The notes below the pieces were generated by a model. That model was not told the origin of the DNA. It saw only the letters and a list, made by a program, of their open reading frames with translations, and did no database searches. Made by a program: the position numbers and the translations under genes. A stretch of 64,000 nucleotides of DNA from Bacteroidales bacterium. Its GTDB lineage: Bacteria; Bacteroidota; Bacteroidia; Bacteroidales; Paludibacteraceae. Positions 32,335 to 41,516 of the stretch are shown here, in pieces. The number at the start of each line of letters is the position of its first letter. The stretch's first letter is position 1. The stretch is taken from positions 124,001-188,000 of the forward strand of contig SUXC01000001.1 of assembly GCA_015061165.1 (NCBI GenBank), written 5' to 3'.

Positions 32335-33744
32335 ATGGAACAATCGATTTATAAGATAGTAGCTAATTCCATGGGGCGCAATATATTGGTCATCAACCAA
32401 TATGTTGATGTAGAGAATAACCCAGAGATTCAAGAAGATATGTTTGATATTGTGTATCTCAATATCGGCAATATGTCGAATAATGAGATAGGATTGTTGT
32501 TGGAAAAGACCTCTCCAATCTTTTCCACGAAATGCTGGATGAAGCCACGATTTATTCAAGCCAATGACCTTGCCCGCATGGGTATGATGGCTGCGCTGAT
32601 AGATGGCAGAGCTAATAGTCCGTTTGATGATTTTGTGACAGAGCATTCCGAAAGCATATTTCAACAGATGGAACAGTTGAATATCAAGCATATTGCCAAT
32701 GTATCTACCTATGTGGCATTTTTTGTGCGCTTGTGCAAATATGCTATCAGCCGTGGAAAATATACTTACACCTCTACTGTTGTTCCTGGTCTATCCGAAG
32801 GACATTCTGCCCTTTTTGCCGCATTGCTATCTAATCATGAAGTGGTAACGCGCAAAGAGTTTTTGGAATTTAACCAAAAACTATTGGATATGGGATATGC
32901 AGAACCACAAGAGTTTGTGGAGCGCGTACACATATGTCCGCATTGCAAAAGTAGTCATCTCATTTACGCAGAATGTTGCCCAAAATGCAATAGCTCCAAT
33001 GTAAATGAGGAACCGATGTTGCACCACTTTAGATGTGCAAATATTTCCCCCGAGAGTACATACGTGTATGATGAAAAACTGCGCTGCCCTAAATGTCGCC
33101 AATACTTGCGCCATATCGGTGTAGATTATGACCGCCCTACGGATATTCATACTTGTGTAGAATGTGGACACACTTTCCTGCATACCAATATGAAAGTGCG
33201 TTGTGCCAACTGTGGGTCTATGCAGCGACCTGCTAACTTGCAATCAATAGATGTGGTTCGATATAAATATACACCCGAAGGCATACAGTCTATTATTAAC
33301 AACGATGCGATGATTAAGATCGGTAAAGACTTGTGGTTTGGCTATTCCAACTTTGATTCCTATCTGCAGCAGTTGCGTCTGTTCTCGCATACCAGCGCGC
33401 TCAACGAAACGCTGTACACCGTGCGACTGCACATGATTATACCTGAACATATAGGCGAGTCAGATCGAATACAACTTCTACGCCGAATGCACGAGGTGTT
33501 CTATAATTATAATTTCTCGTTCAAAGGTAATTATTATTTCCTCTCTTCTAAAAATACAACGGAAGAATCCAAAGAAACTCAACAAGCCATAGAATGGAGT
33601 TTGGAAAATAAATTGGCGAACGTAAAATCAGAATGTCCATTTATACAAGTGAATGAACAGGCTATTTTGGTAAGAGAGTCATCCGAAAATATCGAAAAAT
33701 ATATCCACCGTCTATGTGAACCGATATTTCTAAATAATGAATGA
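32335..33744 (+). CDS. Cytoplasmic zinc-ribbon protein, TackOD1-like
   Basis: The 469-residue protein has no signal peptide or membrane segment. Its middle (about residues 200-310) is packed with CxxC knuckles: CPHCKSS, CCPKCNSS, RCPKC, CVECGH and CANCGS. Between them, MLHHFRCANI and CRQYLRHIGVDYDR match the pattern I recall for the Thaumarchaeal output domain TackOD1. The N-terminal 190 residues look like an alpha/beta sensor or degenerate receiver domain. The C-terminal 150 residues (HMIIPEHIGESDRIQLLRRM) resemble a signalling domain, perhaps GGDEF-like. I infer a regulator of the glycosyltransferase encoded 12 bases downstream. Confidence 0.65.
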   Translation: MEQSIYKIVANSMGRNILVINQYVDVENNPEIQEDMFDIVYLNIGNMSNNEIGLLLEKTSPIFSTKCWMKPRFIQANDLARMGMMAALIDGRANSPFDDFVTEHSESIFQQMEQLNIKHIANVSTYVAFFVRLCKYAISRGKYTYTSTVVPGLSEGHSALFAALLSNHEVVTRKEFLEFNQKLLDMGYAEPQEFVERVHICPHCKSSHLIYAECCPKCNSSNVNEEPMLHHFRCANISPESTYVYDEKLRCPKCRQYLRHIGVDYDRPTDIHTCVECGHTFLHTNMKVRCANCGSMQRPANLQSIDVVRYKYTPEGIQSIINNDAMIKIGKDLWFGYSNFDSYLQQLRLFSHTSALNETLYTVRLHMIIPEHIGESDRIQLLRRMHEVFYNYNFSFKGNYYFLSSKNTTEESKETQQAIEWSLENKLANVKSECPFIQVNEQAILVRESSENIEKYIHRLCEPIFLNNE

Positions 33745-33756
33745 TAGACAGTAGCC

Positions 33757-35079
33757 ATGTTGGACTTTTTCTTCCACATAATAGATGAAATTATAGGCGG
33801 TTTTACACGTAATGTTTCATGGCATGTATTGCTGAATACCTATTGGTTTCTGTTTTTTGTGGAATTTCCGCGTTACTATCTATTGGAGATACTTGTTACC
33901 TGTTGGCATAAACTACACTATCGTGAGCGCAAAGAAGAGAAAACTATTGCACGCATGAAATTGTACATTGAGAACCCATTAGTTACAATTTTGGCACCAG
34001 GTAAAAATGAAGGAAAAAATATCTACAAGTTGGTACAATCCCTTCGTGAGCAAACCTATAAGAATTACGAGATTATTATCGTGGATGATGGTTCGGATGA
34101 TGCAACACCATTGATTTGCAAAGATTTGGAAAAAGCAGGATATATAGACCTATTTATTCGCGCTAATTCCAGAGGCGGTAAAGCGAGTGCTGCTAATTTA
34201 GGAACTTTCTATGCCAAAGGTAAATATGTTGTCCACCTGGATGCAGACTCATCGTTGGATAGAGATGCGTTGGAAAATATCCTAATCCCCTTTTATATGG
34301 ATAGCCAAATCAAAGCTGTAGGTGGGGTAGTCAAAGTGAGAAATGCACACGATTCTATTTGCACTGCTATGCAGGCGTTGGAATACCTCAAAACGATACA
34401 AGTTGGTCGTATGGTAACCAGTGAGTTAGGAATTTATCATATCATTTCAGGTGCTTTTGGTGCTTTTGATGCCAAAGTGCTCAAGCAGGTTGGATATTGG
34501 GATATTGGTCCAGGATTGGATGGCGATATTACACAAAAAATCCGCAAGGCGGGCTACAAAGTATATTTTGCAGAAGAGGCTATTTGCATGACTAATGTAC
34601 CTGTGAAATGGAGTGTGTTATTCAAACAACGCAGAAGATGGAGCAAGTCGTTGGTGCGATTCCGATTGCGTAAACACAAGGATATTTTTATGCCCAACAA
34701 GAATTTCTCTTTCTCGAATATGTTGTCTAACTTAGAGAATATTGTCTATGATTTTGGATTCAACTATGTATGGTTCGCTTATGTTCTCTCGCTCATTTTT
34801 ATGCACCCCGACCGATTGGTAGAGATATTTGCTGTGGGATATATTATTCGTATGATTTTTGGTTATATAGGATTCTTGATTATCCAATGGGTCAGCGAAC
34901 GTCCAAGAGAAGAACGCTGGTTGGCAGGATACGTACCGCTATCGACTTTCTATACGGGCTATTTCCTGCGCTTTGCGCGATTGGTGGCACACACGCAAGA
35001 GTTGTTTAATTTCTCTTCCTACAAAGACCCATGGAACCCACGTAAAACATCCGAGGTCGCACAATCGGAGGGAATATAA
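33757..35079 (+). CDS. Processive family 2 glycosyltransferase
   Basis: A membrane segment near residues 22-48 leads into a GT2 domain with all landmarks: DDG at 110-112, DAD at 162-164, GLDGD at about 253-257 (acceptor base) and QRRRW at 291-295, the signature of processive synthases such as BcsA, Alg8 and PgaC. Two or three membrane segments follow at about 325-420. It should polymerise a nucleotide sugar and push the chain across the inner membrane. No PilZ domain is attached. The sugar cannot be read from the sequence; the deacetylase suggests an acetylated or N-acetylated polymer. Confidence 0.9.
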   Translation: MLDFFFHIIDEIIGGFTRNVSWHVLLNTYWFLFFVEFPRYYLLEILVTCWHKLHYRERKEEKTIARMKLYIENPLVTILAPGKNEGKNIYKLVQSLREQTYKNYEIIIVDDGSDDATPLICKDLEKAGYIDLFIRANSRGGKASAANLGTFYAKGKYVVHLDADSSLDRDALENILIPFYMDSQIKAVGGVVKVRNAHDSICTAMQALEYLKTIQVGRMVTSELGIYHIISGAFGAFDAKVLKQVGYWDIGPGLDGDITQKIRKAGYKVYFAEEAICMTNVPVKWSVLFKQRRRWSKSLVRFRLRKHKDIFMPNKNFSFSNMLSNLENIVYDFGFNYVWFAYVLSLIFMHPDRLVEIFAVGYIIRMIFGYIGFLIIQWVSERPREERWLAGYVPLSTFYTGYFLRFARLVAHTQELFNFSSYKDPWNPRKTSEVAQSEGI

Positions 35080-35082
35080 GGT

Positions 35083-35610
35083 ATGCAGAATATGAAACAG
35101 TGGATACTAACATATATGTGCCTAATAATGGCTGTGCTGTGTGCAAAGGCAGAGCCTATGCCACATAACTTGGTGGTGCAATTCTGTGATGCAGAAACAC
35201 TGGTGTTTGCACTGACAGAAAAACCTATTGCCACCCTGCGGGCGGATAGTCTGCTGATAGCAACTGGTAAATTTCAGGCTACATACTTGCGAGATGAGAT
35301 ATGTGATTTCTATTTTCTACAGGCACCGAGGGATACTTCTAACCTCTCCAATCAAACCATTTATATTTCCTATATGAATGACCATATCATTCGGATTCAT
35401 GGCGTGCAGAAAGGTGATCAGATAGTGATGTATAGCGTGGGGGGCAATTTACTACGTACGCATGCTATGAAAAACGATAATGCGTATGTGTTGCATTTGA
35501 GTTCGTATCCCAGGGGGATGTATCTGATTCAAGTGCAGTATTATGCGACCGATAAAAAACATAAAGATTATAAAAGACAACATACTATATCTTTCAAGAT
35601 TATTCGATGA
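35083..35610 (+). CDS. Small secreted protein with type IX-like C-terminal domain
   Basis: The signal peptide is MKQWILTYMCLIMAVLCAKA (second Met, residue 4). Residues about 95-175 resemble the type A sorting domain of type IX secretion: a strand ending IRIHGVQKGDQIVMYSVGG, NLLRTHAM, then LSSYPRGMYLIQV and a basic end (ISFKIIR). The part between is only about 70 residues, so the protein may be a small surface-anchored accessory. It starts 3 bases after the glycosyltransferase and overlaps the deacetylase gene by four bases. Confidence 0.6.
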   Translation: MQNMKQWILTYMCLIMAVLCAKAEPMPHNLVVQFCDAETLVFALTEKPIATLRADSLLIATGKFQATYLRDEICDFYFLQAPRDTSNLSNQTIYISYMNDHIIRIHGVQKGDQIVMYSVGGNLLRTHAMKNDNAYVLHLSSYPRGMYLIQVQYYATDKKHKDYKRQHTISFKIIR

Positions 35611-37589
35611 TGCGAAAAATAAGTGTTATATTGTGCTTTTTGATAGTTTGTGTTTATTGGCTTTCTGCTCAGCAATGGACCGAGATTATGCGCATTGAAA
35701 TGGTGGATTCTACTATCATTCTGCCTGTGGCAAATATTCAGCGTTTTGCATTTGACTATGTGAATGAGGATGAAAGGGATATGACTGAATATATTTCCAT
35801 GGATGATGTAGTAGCGCAAAAAAGGTGTGTGTTATTAGACTTAACGCAGCAAAATGCGCATAATGAGGAATCGGGTGAGCATAGTCGCAATGTATATTCT
35901 GCCCAATACTTACTCAATTTGGCGGGCATACCTTATACGATTGCCACCAATGTGCAGGATGCTATTGCTCAGGCGGATATGATTGTTTGTGCTTCGCCAT
36001 TCAAACAGAGTACACTGACACCCTCCGAGATACTGCTTCTCCAACAATGGATTGAGTCTGGCGGAGTATTCGTGGCTCCTGCTATAACGAATACCAACCA
36101 TCATTTGTGTTCGCTCTTTGGTGTAGAGTCTGTGGTGTATTCTAAGGATAGAAGAACCTTCACATGGCGCGATGAATATTTGGCAGAGAAGGAGTTGGAG
36201 TATTTTAATGAAGTGGAAGAGCGTACTGTGTCGTTGGGCAAAGCACGCAATATAACTGCTGAATCCATCAAAACCTATGGTTATCAGCCCACTACTGCTG
36301 AAGCGATGGCGTATTTTGATGATACAAATATGGCTGCAGTGCTGCGGAATCGTATAGGAAAAGGTATGATATACACCTTTGGTATTTTATGGCGCGATGT
36401 GGTGCAACGTTCGCAGTTAGGAAAAAATACGGCTGCTGCTCGTATTACCAGCAATGGTTTTGAACCTTCAGCGGATGTCTATGCCTTCTTTTTTAGGTCG
36501 TTATATGCCAAGATTAATCCTGTGTCTGTGTGGAAATATACCATTCCTCAGGGCTATGAGTCTGTATTGATTCCTACACACGATTGTGATTCGCGAACGG
36601 CATACGATGAAATGTATTGGGTGTCTGAATATGAAAAAAGTTTGGGACTAAGTGCACACTATTTTCTAACGGTTCATTATTTCCGCGATGCTGGCTATTT
36701 ATCGGATTTCTACAACGCAGAAACTAAGCCCAAAGCGCAGCGTTTGCTCGTGGATGGACATACTGTGGGCAGCCACTCCATTTGCCATTTCCCCGATTTC
36801 AGCAAGACCGAATTGTTTCCCGCTACAGTAGTGACCAAAGAGGCATACGCAGCCTCTGCTCATCACGATAAATCTACGGGTGTGACACAAGGAGGCTCTA
36901 CATGGGCAGAAGTTGGGTTGTCAAAACTAATTATTGAGGAGGATTTAGGTAATCGTGTTCGATCATTCCGCAGTGGACATTTATGTATGAACAAGAATAT
37001 ACCACTCGTGCAACAAGCGGTGGGATATAACTTTTCTTCCTGCTATGCTTCGTGCAATGTGTTGAGCCAATTCCCCTTCCACGAACGAATGGAGAATGAT
37101 TGGGCGGGTGCGCAAGGTGTATTGCAGATTCCACTGCATATATCCGATGTGATTAATGCTAATCCTATGACAGATTCTGCGTGGAATCATGCGCCTGATA
37201 TATGGTTGAAGGTGTTGGAAAAATTGCAGCGTAACTATGCTCCAACCGTATTGCTGATTCACCCAAACCGTGATTGGAAAATGTTTGCCTTGCAACAATT
37301 GGTGGAAGCTATGGATAGAGAAAAGGTTGGGCTATACAATTTTGAAGCATACGGTGATTTCTGGTTGGCGCGCGAAAAGATGGTCTTTGACTATACCTAT
37401 CTTCCCGATAGTAAGTCCATTGTTGTATGGGTGAATGAGCAGATAGAGGAAGAAACCGCGTGTGTATTTGCTGTGGATGTGCAGTCGGGCGTGGTGGTAG
37501 AAAATGCTGTTTTCGTTGATGAAAAGGGGCTGCAATCGAAGTTGCAAATCAAGAAAATGCAAGAGGGAAGGTATTTGCTATCTAAATAA
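35607..37589 (+). CDS. Secreted polysaccharide deacetylase with GATase-like domain
   Basis: A signal peptide (residues 1-21) is followed at about 70-270 by a Rossmann-like domain similar to glutamine amidotransferase-type ThuA/DUF4350 folds (ADMIVCASPF, WIESGGVFVAPA). From about 315 a NodB-type deacetylase domain starts: HDCDS at 325-329 (metal Asp and base) and GHTVGSHSICH at 384-394 (both metal His). Later RSGHLC and LLIHPN complete the site. The last 80 residues are a beta domain. It probably removes acetyl groups from the exported polymer in the periplasm or outside. Last gene of the operon. Confidence 0.75.
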   Translation: MMRKISVILCFLIVCVYWLSAQQWTEIMRIEMVDSTIILPVANIQRFAFDYVNEDERDMTEYISMDDVVAQKRCVLLDLTQQNAHNEESGEHSRNVYSAQYLLNLAGIPYTIATNVQDAIAQADMIVCASPFKQSTLTPSEILLLQQWIESGGVFVAPAITNTNHHLCSLFGVESVVYSKDRRTFTWRDEYLAEKELEYFNEVEERTVSLGKARNITAESIKTYGYQPTTAEAMAYFDDTNMAAVLRNRIGKGMIYTFGILWRDVVQRSQLGKNTAAARITSNGFEPSADVYAFFFRSLYAKINPVSVWKYTIPQGYESVLIPTHDCDSRTAYDEMYWVSEYEKSLGLSAHYFLTVHYFRDAGYLSDFYNAETKPKAQRLLVDGHTVGSHSICHFPDFSKTELFPATVVTKEAYAASAHHDKSTGVTQGGSTWAEVGLSKLIIEEDLGNRVRSFRSGHLCMNKNIPLVQQAVGYNFSSCYASCNVLSQFPFHERMENDWAGAQGVLQIPLHISDVINANPMTDSAWNHAPDIWLKVLEKLQRNYAPTVLLIHPNRDWKMFALQQLVEAMDREKVGLYNFEAYGDFWLAREKMVFDYTYLPDSKSIVVWVNEQIEEETACVFAVDVQSGVVVENAVFVDEKGLQSKLQIKKMQEGRYLLSK

Positions 37590-37615
37590 AAAAAACGGGG
37601 TTACCCGTTTTTTTT
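37588..37615. terminator. Bidirectional terminator
   Basis: AAAAAACGGG / CCCGTTTTTT around GTTA sits between the convergent deacetylase and mnmA genes, with T-tracts in both directions. Confidence 0.85.
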
Positions 37616-38774
37616 ATTGTATAATACCGCCACCTACTACGAGGTTGTCTTTGTACATCACCAATGACTGACCCGGCGTTACGCCCCAGACGGGGGAAAC
37701 AAAGTGGACAGAAGCCCCCTCTGGGAGAGTAGGGGTGTTGGCTATTGGCAATTGGCGATTGGCTATTGGTAATAGGCGGGCAGGAACGGCGGGGGATTTG
37801 TAGCGGATACGGGCTTGCACTTGGGGCGACTCCTTGAGCCAATCCCAATCACGGATACGCACATCGGCAATAGTGGCTTGGGTAGTAAGCAAGTCCTCGC
37901 GGTCGCCCAAGGTCACACGGTTATGCGCTGCATCAATCTTCGTGACGAACTTAGGTGCTCCTAAAGCAATACCCAACCCCTTGCGCTGACCAATCGTATA
38001 ATGGCAATAACCTTGGTGCATGCCCAAAATCTTGCCTTGTGCATCTACGTACTCGCCCTGCGGAACGGATACACCATGCTGCGCGAGGAACGAACGATAG
38101 TCATTGTTGGGGATAAAACAAATATCTTGGCTCTCTGCTTTCTTGCTCAATGCCTCAAAACCGTGGTTAAGAGCAATCTGCCTAACCTCCGTCTTGGTCA
38201 GTCCTCCCAACGGAAATATCGTGTGGCGGAGGTTCTCCTCGGTGAGCATCCAGAGGAAATAGGTTTGGTCCTTATGGGTATCTACTGCGTTCTTGAGATA
38301 CATGTGTCCGCGGTGTTCGGCAATCTGCGCATAGTGCCCGGTGGCAATATAATCGCAGCCATACTGCTCGGCAGCCTGCATGAGTTTGCCCCACTTGATA
38401 TGCGAATTGCATAATACACAAGGATTAGGCGTGCGCCCGCGTGCGTACTCGCTCACGAAATTACCAATCACATGCTCGCGGAAGGTATCACGGAAATCCA
38501 ATATATGCTGCTCGAAGCCCAACGTAGCAGCCATGCGCTGCGCATCCATGATACTTTGCTCGGAAGCGCAGTGGGGGGAGGGAAGCCTACCCCCAGCCCC
38601 TCCCTCGAGGGAGGGGTGGGTATTGGATATGGGCGATTGGGTATTGGCAATTGGGGTAGGGTCGAAGGTGCGGAAAGTAGCACCGACCAACTCATAGCCC
38701 TGCTCCAACAGCAGAATGGCCGCTACGGTGGAGTCTATTCCACCTGACATACCTATGAGAACACGTTTGGACAT
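37614..38774 (-). CDS. mnmA: tRNA-specific 2-thiouridylase MnmA with two insertions
   Basis: The PP-loop GMSGGIDSTVAA, the catalytic pair in PNPCVLCNSHIK and SQDICFIP, and the C-terminal barrel are all present. MnmA adds sulfur to U34 of Lys, Glu and Gln tRNAs. At 386 residues it is longer than usual because of two low-complexity insertions: IANTQSPISNTHPSLEGGAG near residue 43 and LPIANRQLPIANTPTL near residue 345. Both come from dispersed repeats and lie outside the catalytic motifs. The reading frame is intact. Confidence 0.93.
   Translation of the reverse strand: MSKRVLIGMSGGIDSTVAAILLLEQGYELVGATFRTFDPTPIANTQSPISNTHPSLEGGAGGRLPSPHCASEQSIMDAQRMAATLGFEQHILDFRDTFREHVIGNFVSEYARGRTPNPCVLCNSHIKWGKLMQAAEQYGCDYIATGHYAQIAEHRGHMYLKNAVDTHKDQTYFLWMLTEENLRHTIFPLGGLTKTEVRQIALNHGFEALSKKAESQDICFIPNNDYRSFLAQHGVSVPQGEYVDAQGKILGMHQGYCHYTIGQRKGLGIALGAPKFVTKIDAAHNRVTLGDREDLLTTQATIADVRIRDWDWLKESPQVQARIRYKSPAVPARLLPIANRQLPIANTPTLPEGASVHFVSPVWGVTPGQSLVMYKDNLVVGGGIIQ
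37735..37790. repeat. Dispersed repeat inside mnmA (copy near C-terminus)
   Basis: A run of GGCTATTGGCAATTGGCGAT-type phrases encoding IAN and similar tripeptides in frame. Confidence 0.8.
38575..38660. repeat. Dispersed palindromic repeat inside mnmA (N-terminal copy)
   Basis: The perfect palindrome CCCCTCCCTCGAGGGAGGGG is followed by GTATTGG/GCGATTGG phrases. It adds about 28 residues in frame. Confidence 0.85.
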
Positions 38775-38928
38775 ATATTTCGTTTTGAGGTTAAAGGCTA
38801 AAGGTTAGAGGTTAAAGGCTGGTGTTATGCGGCTTCGCCGCTATTTCTCGCCTCTCGCCTCAGCGGGGTCCCCGACGACACTTGTGTCGTGGGGTGCTCT
38901 CTCGCCTTTAGCCTCATCGCCTTAAATA
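38775..38928. repeat. Intergenic repeat phrases between pfkA and mnmA
   Basis: GAGGTTAAAGGCTAAAGGTTAGAGG-like phrases, a GCGGCTTCGCCGC hairpin, CCCCGACGACACTTGTGTCGTGGGG and TCGCCTCTCGCCTCAG phrases. No gene. Confidence 0.6.
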
Positions 38929-39912
38929 CTATATACTCAGTATCTGCATCGCTGCCCATTTGTCGGCATTGATATCTTTTTTCTGTTTGATGGCTTTGCT
39001 CAGCGGTACATATACGATCTCATCATCTTGTAGGCCCACCATAATATTGCGTTGGTCTTCGAGCAATGCTTGCACTGCTGCGATACCCATACGCGAAGCC
39101 AATATGCGGTCGTTGGCAGTAGGAGAACCACCACGTTGCAAGTGTCCAAGGATAGTTACACGCGAACTGAACTCGGGGTGTGCCTCTTCCATCATCTTGG
39201 CTACAGCCTGCGCTCCGCCTTCTATGGCATGCTCTTGCACGAGGACGATACTGGAGTTCTTGCTCTTGCGCTTGCCTTGACCAATGGCCTCCTCGATCTG
39301 CTCAATGATAGTTGCACGCTCAGGGATAATAGCAGCCTCAGCACCTGCTGCGATAGCGGCATTAAGTGTGAGGAAACCTGCATCGCGCCCCATGACCTCC
39401 ACAAGGAAAACACGCTCGTGGCTGGTAGCCGTATCGCGGAGGATATCCACACAGTTCATAATCGTATTGAGAGCCGTATCGTAGCCGATAGTGGCATCAG
39501 TACCCCATAGGTCGTTGTCAATAGTACCAGGAATACCTATCACAGGGATATTGTATTCTTGTGCGAACAATCGACCACCCGTAAATGAACCATCGCCACC
39601 AATCACAATTAGGGCTTCAATGCCTTCGCGCAGGATAGTCTCGTATGCCAGTTGGCGACCTTCCTTGGAGGTAAACTCAGGACAGCGAGCCGACTTGATG
39701 ATTGTACCACCACGAGGAATGATACCACTCACATCCTGTGTGGTAAACTCCTTCACTTCTCCATCTATCAGTCCTTTGTAGCCACGGTAGATGGCTTTGA
39801 CTTGAATGTCATTAGAGATAGCAGCGCGTGTTACAGCACGCAATGCTGCGTTCATACCTGGTGCATCGCCTCCTGAGGTGAGGACACCGATTGTTTTAGG
39901 TTTGTATTCCAT
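38929..39912 (-). CDS. pfkA: ATP-dependent 6-phosphofructokinase
   Basis: At 327 residues it has the bacterial PfkA layout: [14 protein letters not shown] (ATP loop), [36 protein letters not shown] with the catalytic Asp, and [10 protein letters not shown] (fructose 6-phosphate site). It phosphorylates fructose 6-phosphate in glycolysis, in the cytoplasm. It is separated by only 37 bases from ispH upstream and probably belongs to the minus-strand group porQ-cmk-ispH-pfkA-mnmA. Confidence 0.97.
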   Translation of the reverse strand: MEYKPKTIGVLTSGGDAPGMNAALRAVTRAAISNDIQVKAIYRGYKGLIDGEVKEFTTQDVSGIIPRGGTIIKSARCPEFTSKEGRQLAYETILREGIEALIVIGGDGSFTGGRLFAQEYNIPVIGIPGTIDNDLWGTDATIGYDTALNTIMNCVDILRDTATSHERVFLVEVMGRDAGFLTLNAAIAAGAEAAIIPERATIIEQIEEAIGQGKRKSKNSSIVLVQEHAIEGGAQAVAKMMEEAHPEFSSRVTILGHLQRGGSPTANDRILASRMGIAAVQALLEDQRNIMVGLQDDEIVYVPLSKAIKQKKDINADKWAAMQILSI

Positions 39913-39949
39913 ATATTCTTTTTGTTGTTGTGCAGTGTTGGGTGGTGCC

Positions 39950-40828
39950 TCATCGCCTTATCGCCTCGCTTATGCTTTCCATGAGCCATTTGGGGGTGGA
40001 GGTGGCACCGCAGATGCCTACACGTTCGGCGTTGTGGCACTGCTGCAATATCTCGGGGGTGAGGTCTGAAACACTACTTACAAAAATCGTGCAAGGATTG
40101 ACCTCAAGACAATTATTGTATAGCACTTTGGCGTTGGAGGACTTTTGTCCACCTACGAAAATCACCACATCGTTGCTGCGTGCAAAGTCTTGCAGACGCT
40201 TCACGCGGTTGGCGACATTGCGGCAAATGGTGTTGTGGTATTCAAAGACTGTATCCGGATACCCGATTCCCGATACCTTATTTTTAATCTCCGCCACAAT
40301 CTGCTCAAACTCCTCGACAGATTTGGTTGTTTGCGAGAAGAGGTAAATGGGGCGGGTGAAGTCCAATAGATGGAGATCGCTGATGGATTCAATCACGATA
40401 GCCGTGTTGTTGGTCTGTCCCTCCAAACCAATGACTTCGGCATGTCCTTTTTTGCCGAAAATCACTATTTGTGCCCCCGTGTTCTTGCCATGATTGGCTT
40501 GGTAGGTCTCTCGGATACGCTTTTGCAGGTGCAGTACCACTGGGCAAGAAGCATCTATGATCTCAATATTATTGCGTTGTGCGATATGATAGGTGGAAGG
40601 TGGCTCGCCGTGTGCACGAAGAAGCACACGCACATTGTGCAGGGTGCGGAGGTCATCGTAATCTATGGTCTCCAATCCTAAAGAGGCCAGGCGTTCTACT
40701 TCTTGACCATTATGCACTATGTCTCCGAGGCAGAATAGTGGTCCTTTCTGCAACTCGTTTTCGGCTGTTTGAATGGCAGTAGTTACACCAAAACAAAAGC
40801 CCGAATTATCATCTATCGTTACAATCAT
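39950..40828 (-). CDS. ispH: 4-hydroxy-3-methylbut-2-enyl diphosphate reductase
   Basis: The three iron-sulfur cysteines are visible in [15 protein letters not shown] and TICRNVANR, and the substrate residues in HAEV and SSNAKVL also fit. IspH makes IPP and DMAPP, the last step of the MEP pathway; dxr lies 5 kb away. The first four bases overlap the stop of cmk. The stop is reached through the repeat-like CGCCTTATCGCCTCGC phrase, giving the end SEAIRR. Confidence 0.97.
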   Translation of the reverse strand: MIVTIDDNSGFCFGVTTAIQTAENELQKGPLFCLGDIVHNGQEVERLASLGLETIDYDDLRTLHNVRVLLRAHGEPPSTYHIAQRNNIEIIDASCPVVLHLQKRIRETYQANHGKNTGAQIVIFGKKGHAEVIGLEGQTNNTAIVIESISDLHLLDFTRPIYLFSQTTKSVEEFEQIVAEIKNKVSGIGYPDTVFEYHNTICRNVANRVKRLQDFARSNDVVIFVGGQKSSNAKVLYNNCLEVNPCTIFVSSVSDLTPEILQQCHNAERVGICGATSTPKWLMESISEAIRR

Positions 40829-41493
40829 AGCGCGCGTTGAAATATCTCAATGATATGCTCCATTTGCTCCTCACGAGTCATCAGACTATTATCCACCACC
40901 AGTGCATCTTCGGCTTGTCGGAGAGGACTTTCCGCACGGTGGGTATCGCGGTAGTCGCGATCGTTGGTATCGCGTAGCACTTCCTCGAAGACAGGGTTCT
41001 CGCCTTTGGCTTGCAACTCTTTGAAGCGGCGTTCGGCTCTCACTTCGGGCGAAGCCGTGAGGAAGAGTTTGAGTTCGGCATTAGGAAAAACCACCGTGCC
41101 TATATCACGTCCGTCCATGACAATGCCTTTGTGATCGCCCATGGCTTGCTGCTGCGCTACGAGGAAAGCACGCACCTCCTTAATAGTAGAGATTTGTGAG
41201 GCAAGATTGCCAATCTCAAGGGTGCGGATTTGCGATTCTACATCCTCGCCATTGAGGGTAACATGCTGACCGTCGGGCGTTTGGATAAAGGATATGTGTA
41301 TATCGCTGAGCAAATCTACCACTTGTTCTAAGTGGTTGGCTAATCCTGCTCGTTGGGCATATAGCGCCGTGGCACGATACATGGCACCTGTGTCCACGTA
41401 AATATAACCTGCATACTTGGCAAGGGCTTTCGCAATTGTGGATTTACCACAGGAAGAATAGCCATCAACGGCGACAATGATGTTATTTACCAT
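40825..41493 (-). CDS. cmk: Cytidylate kinase
   Basis: The P-loop VDGYSSCGKSTIAKALAK, the CMP-binding DTGAMYRATA and MDGRDIGTVVFPNA, and the LID region RRFKELQAKG mark this as Cmk (222 residues, normal length). It phosphorylates CMP and dCMP in pyrimidine salvage. It overlaps ispH by four bases and lies 23 bases after porQ, an arrangement I recall from other Bacteroidetes. Confidence 0.96.
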   Translation of the reverse strand: MVNNIIVAVDGYSSCGKSTIAKALAKYAGYIYVDTGAMYRATALYAQRAGLANHLEQVVDLLSDIHISFIQTPDGQHVTLNGEDVESQIRTLEIGNLASQISTIKEVRAFLVAQQQAMGDHKGIVMDGRDIGTVVFPNAELKLFLTASPEVRAERRFKELQAKGENPVFEEVLRDTNDRDYRDTHRAESPLRQAEDALVVDNSLMTREEQMEHIIEIFQRAL

Positions 41494-41516
41494 TTGACAA
41501 TTTACTATTTGACAAT

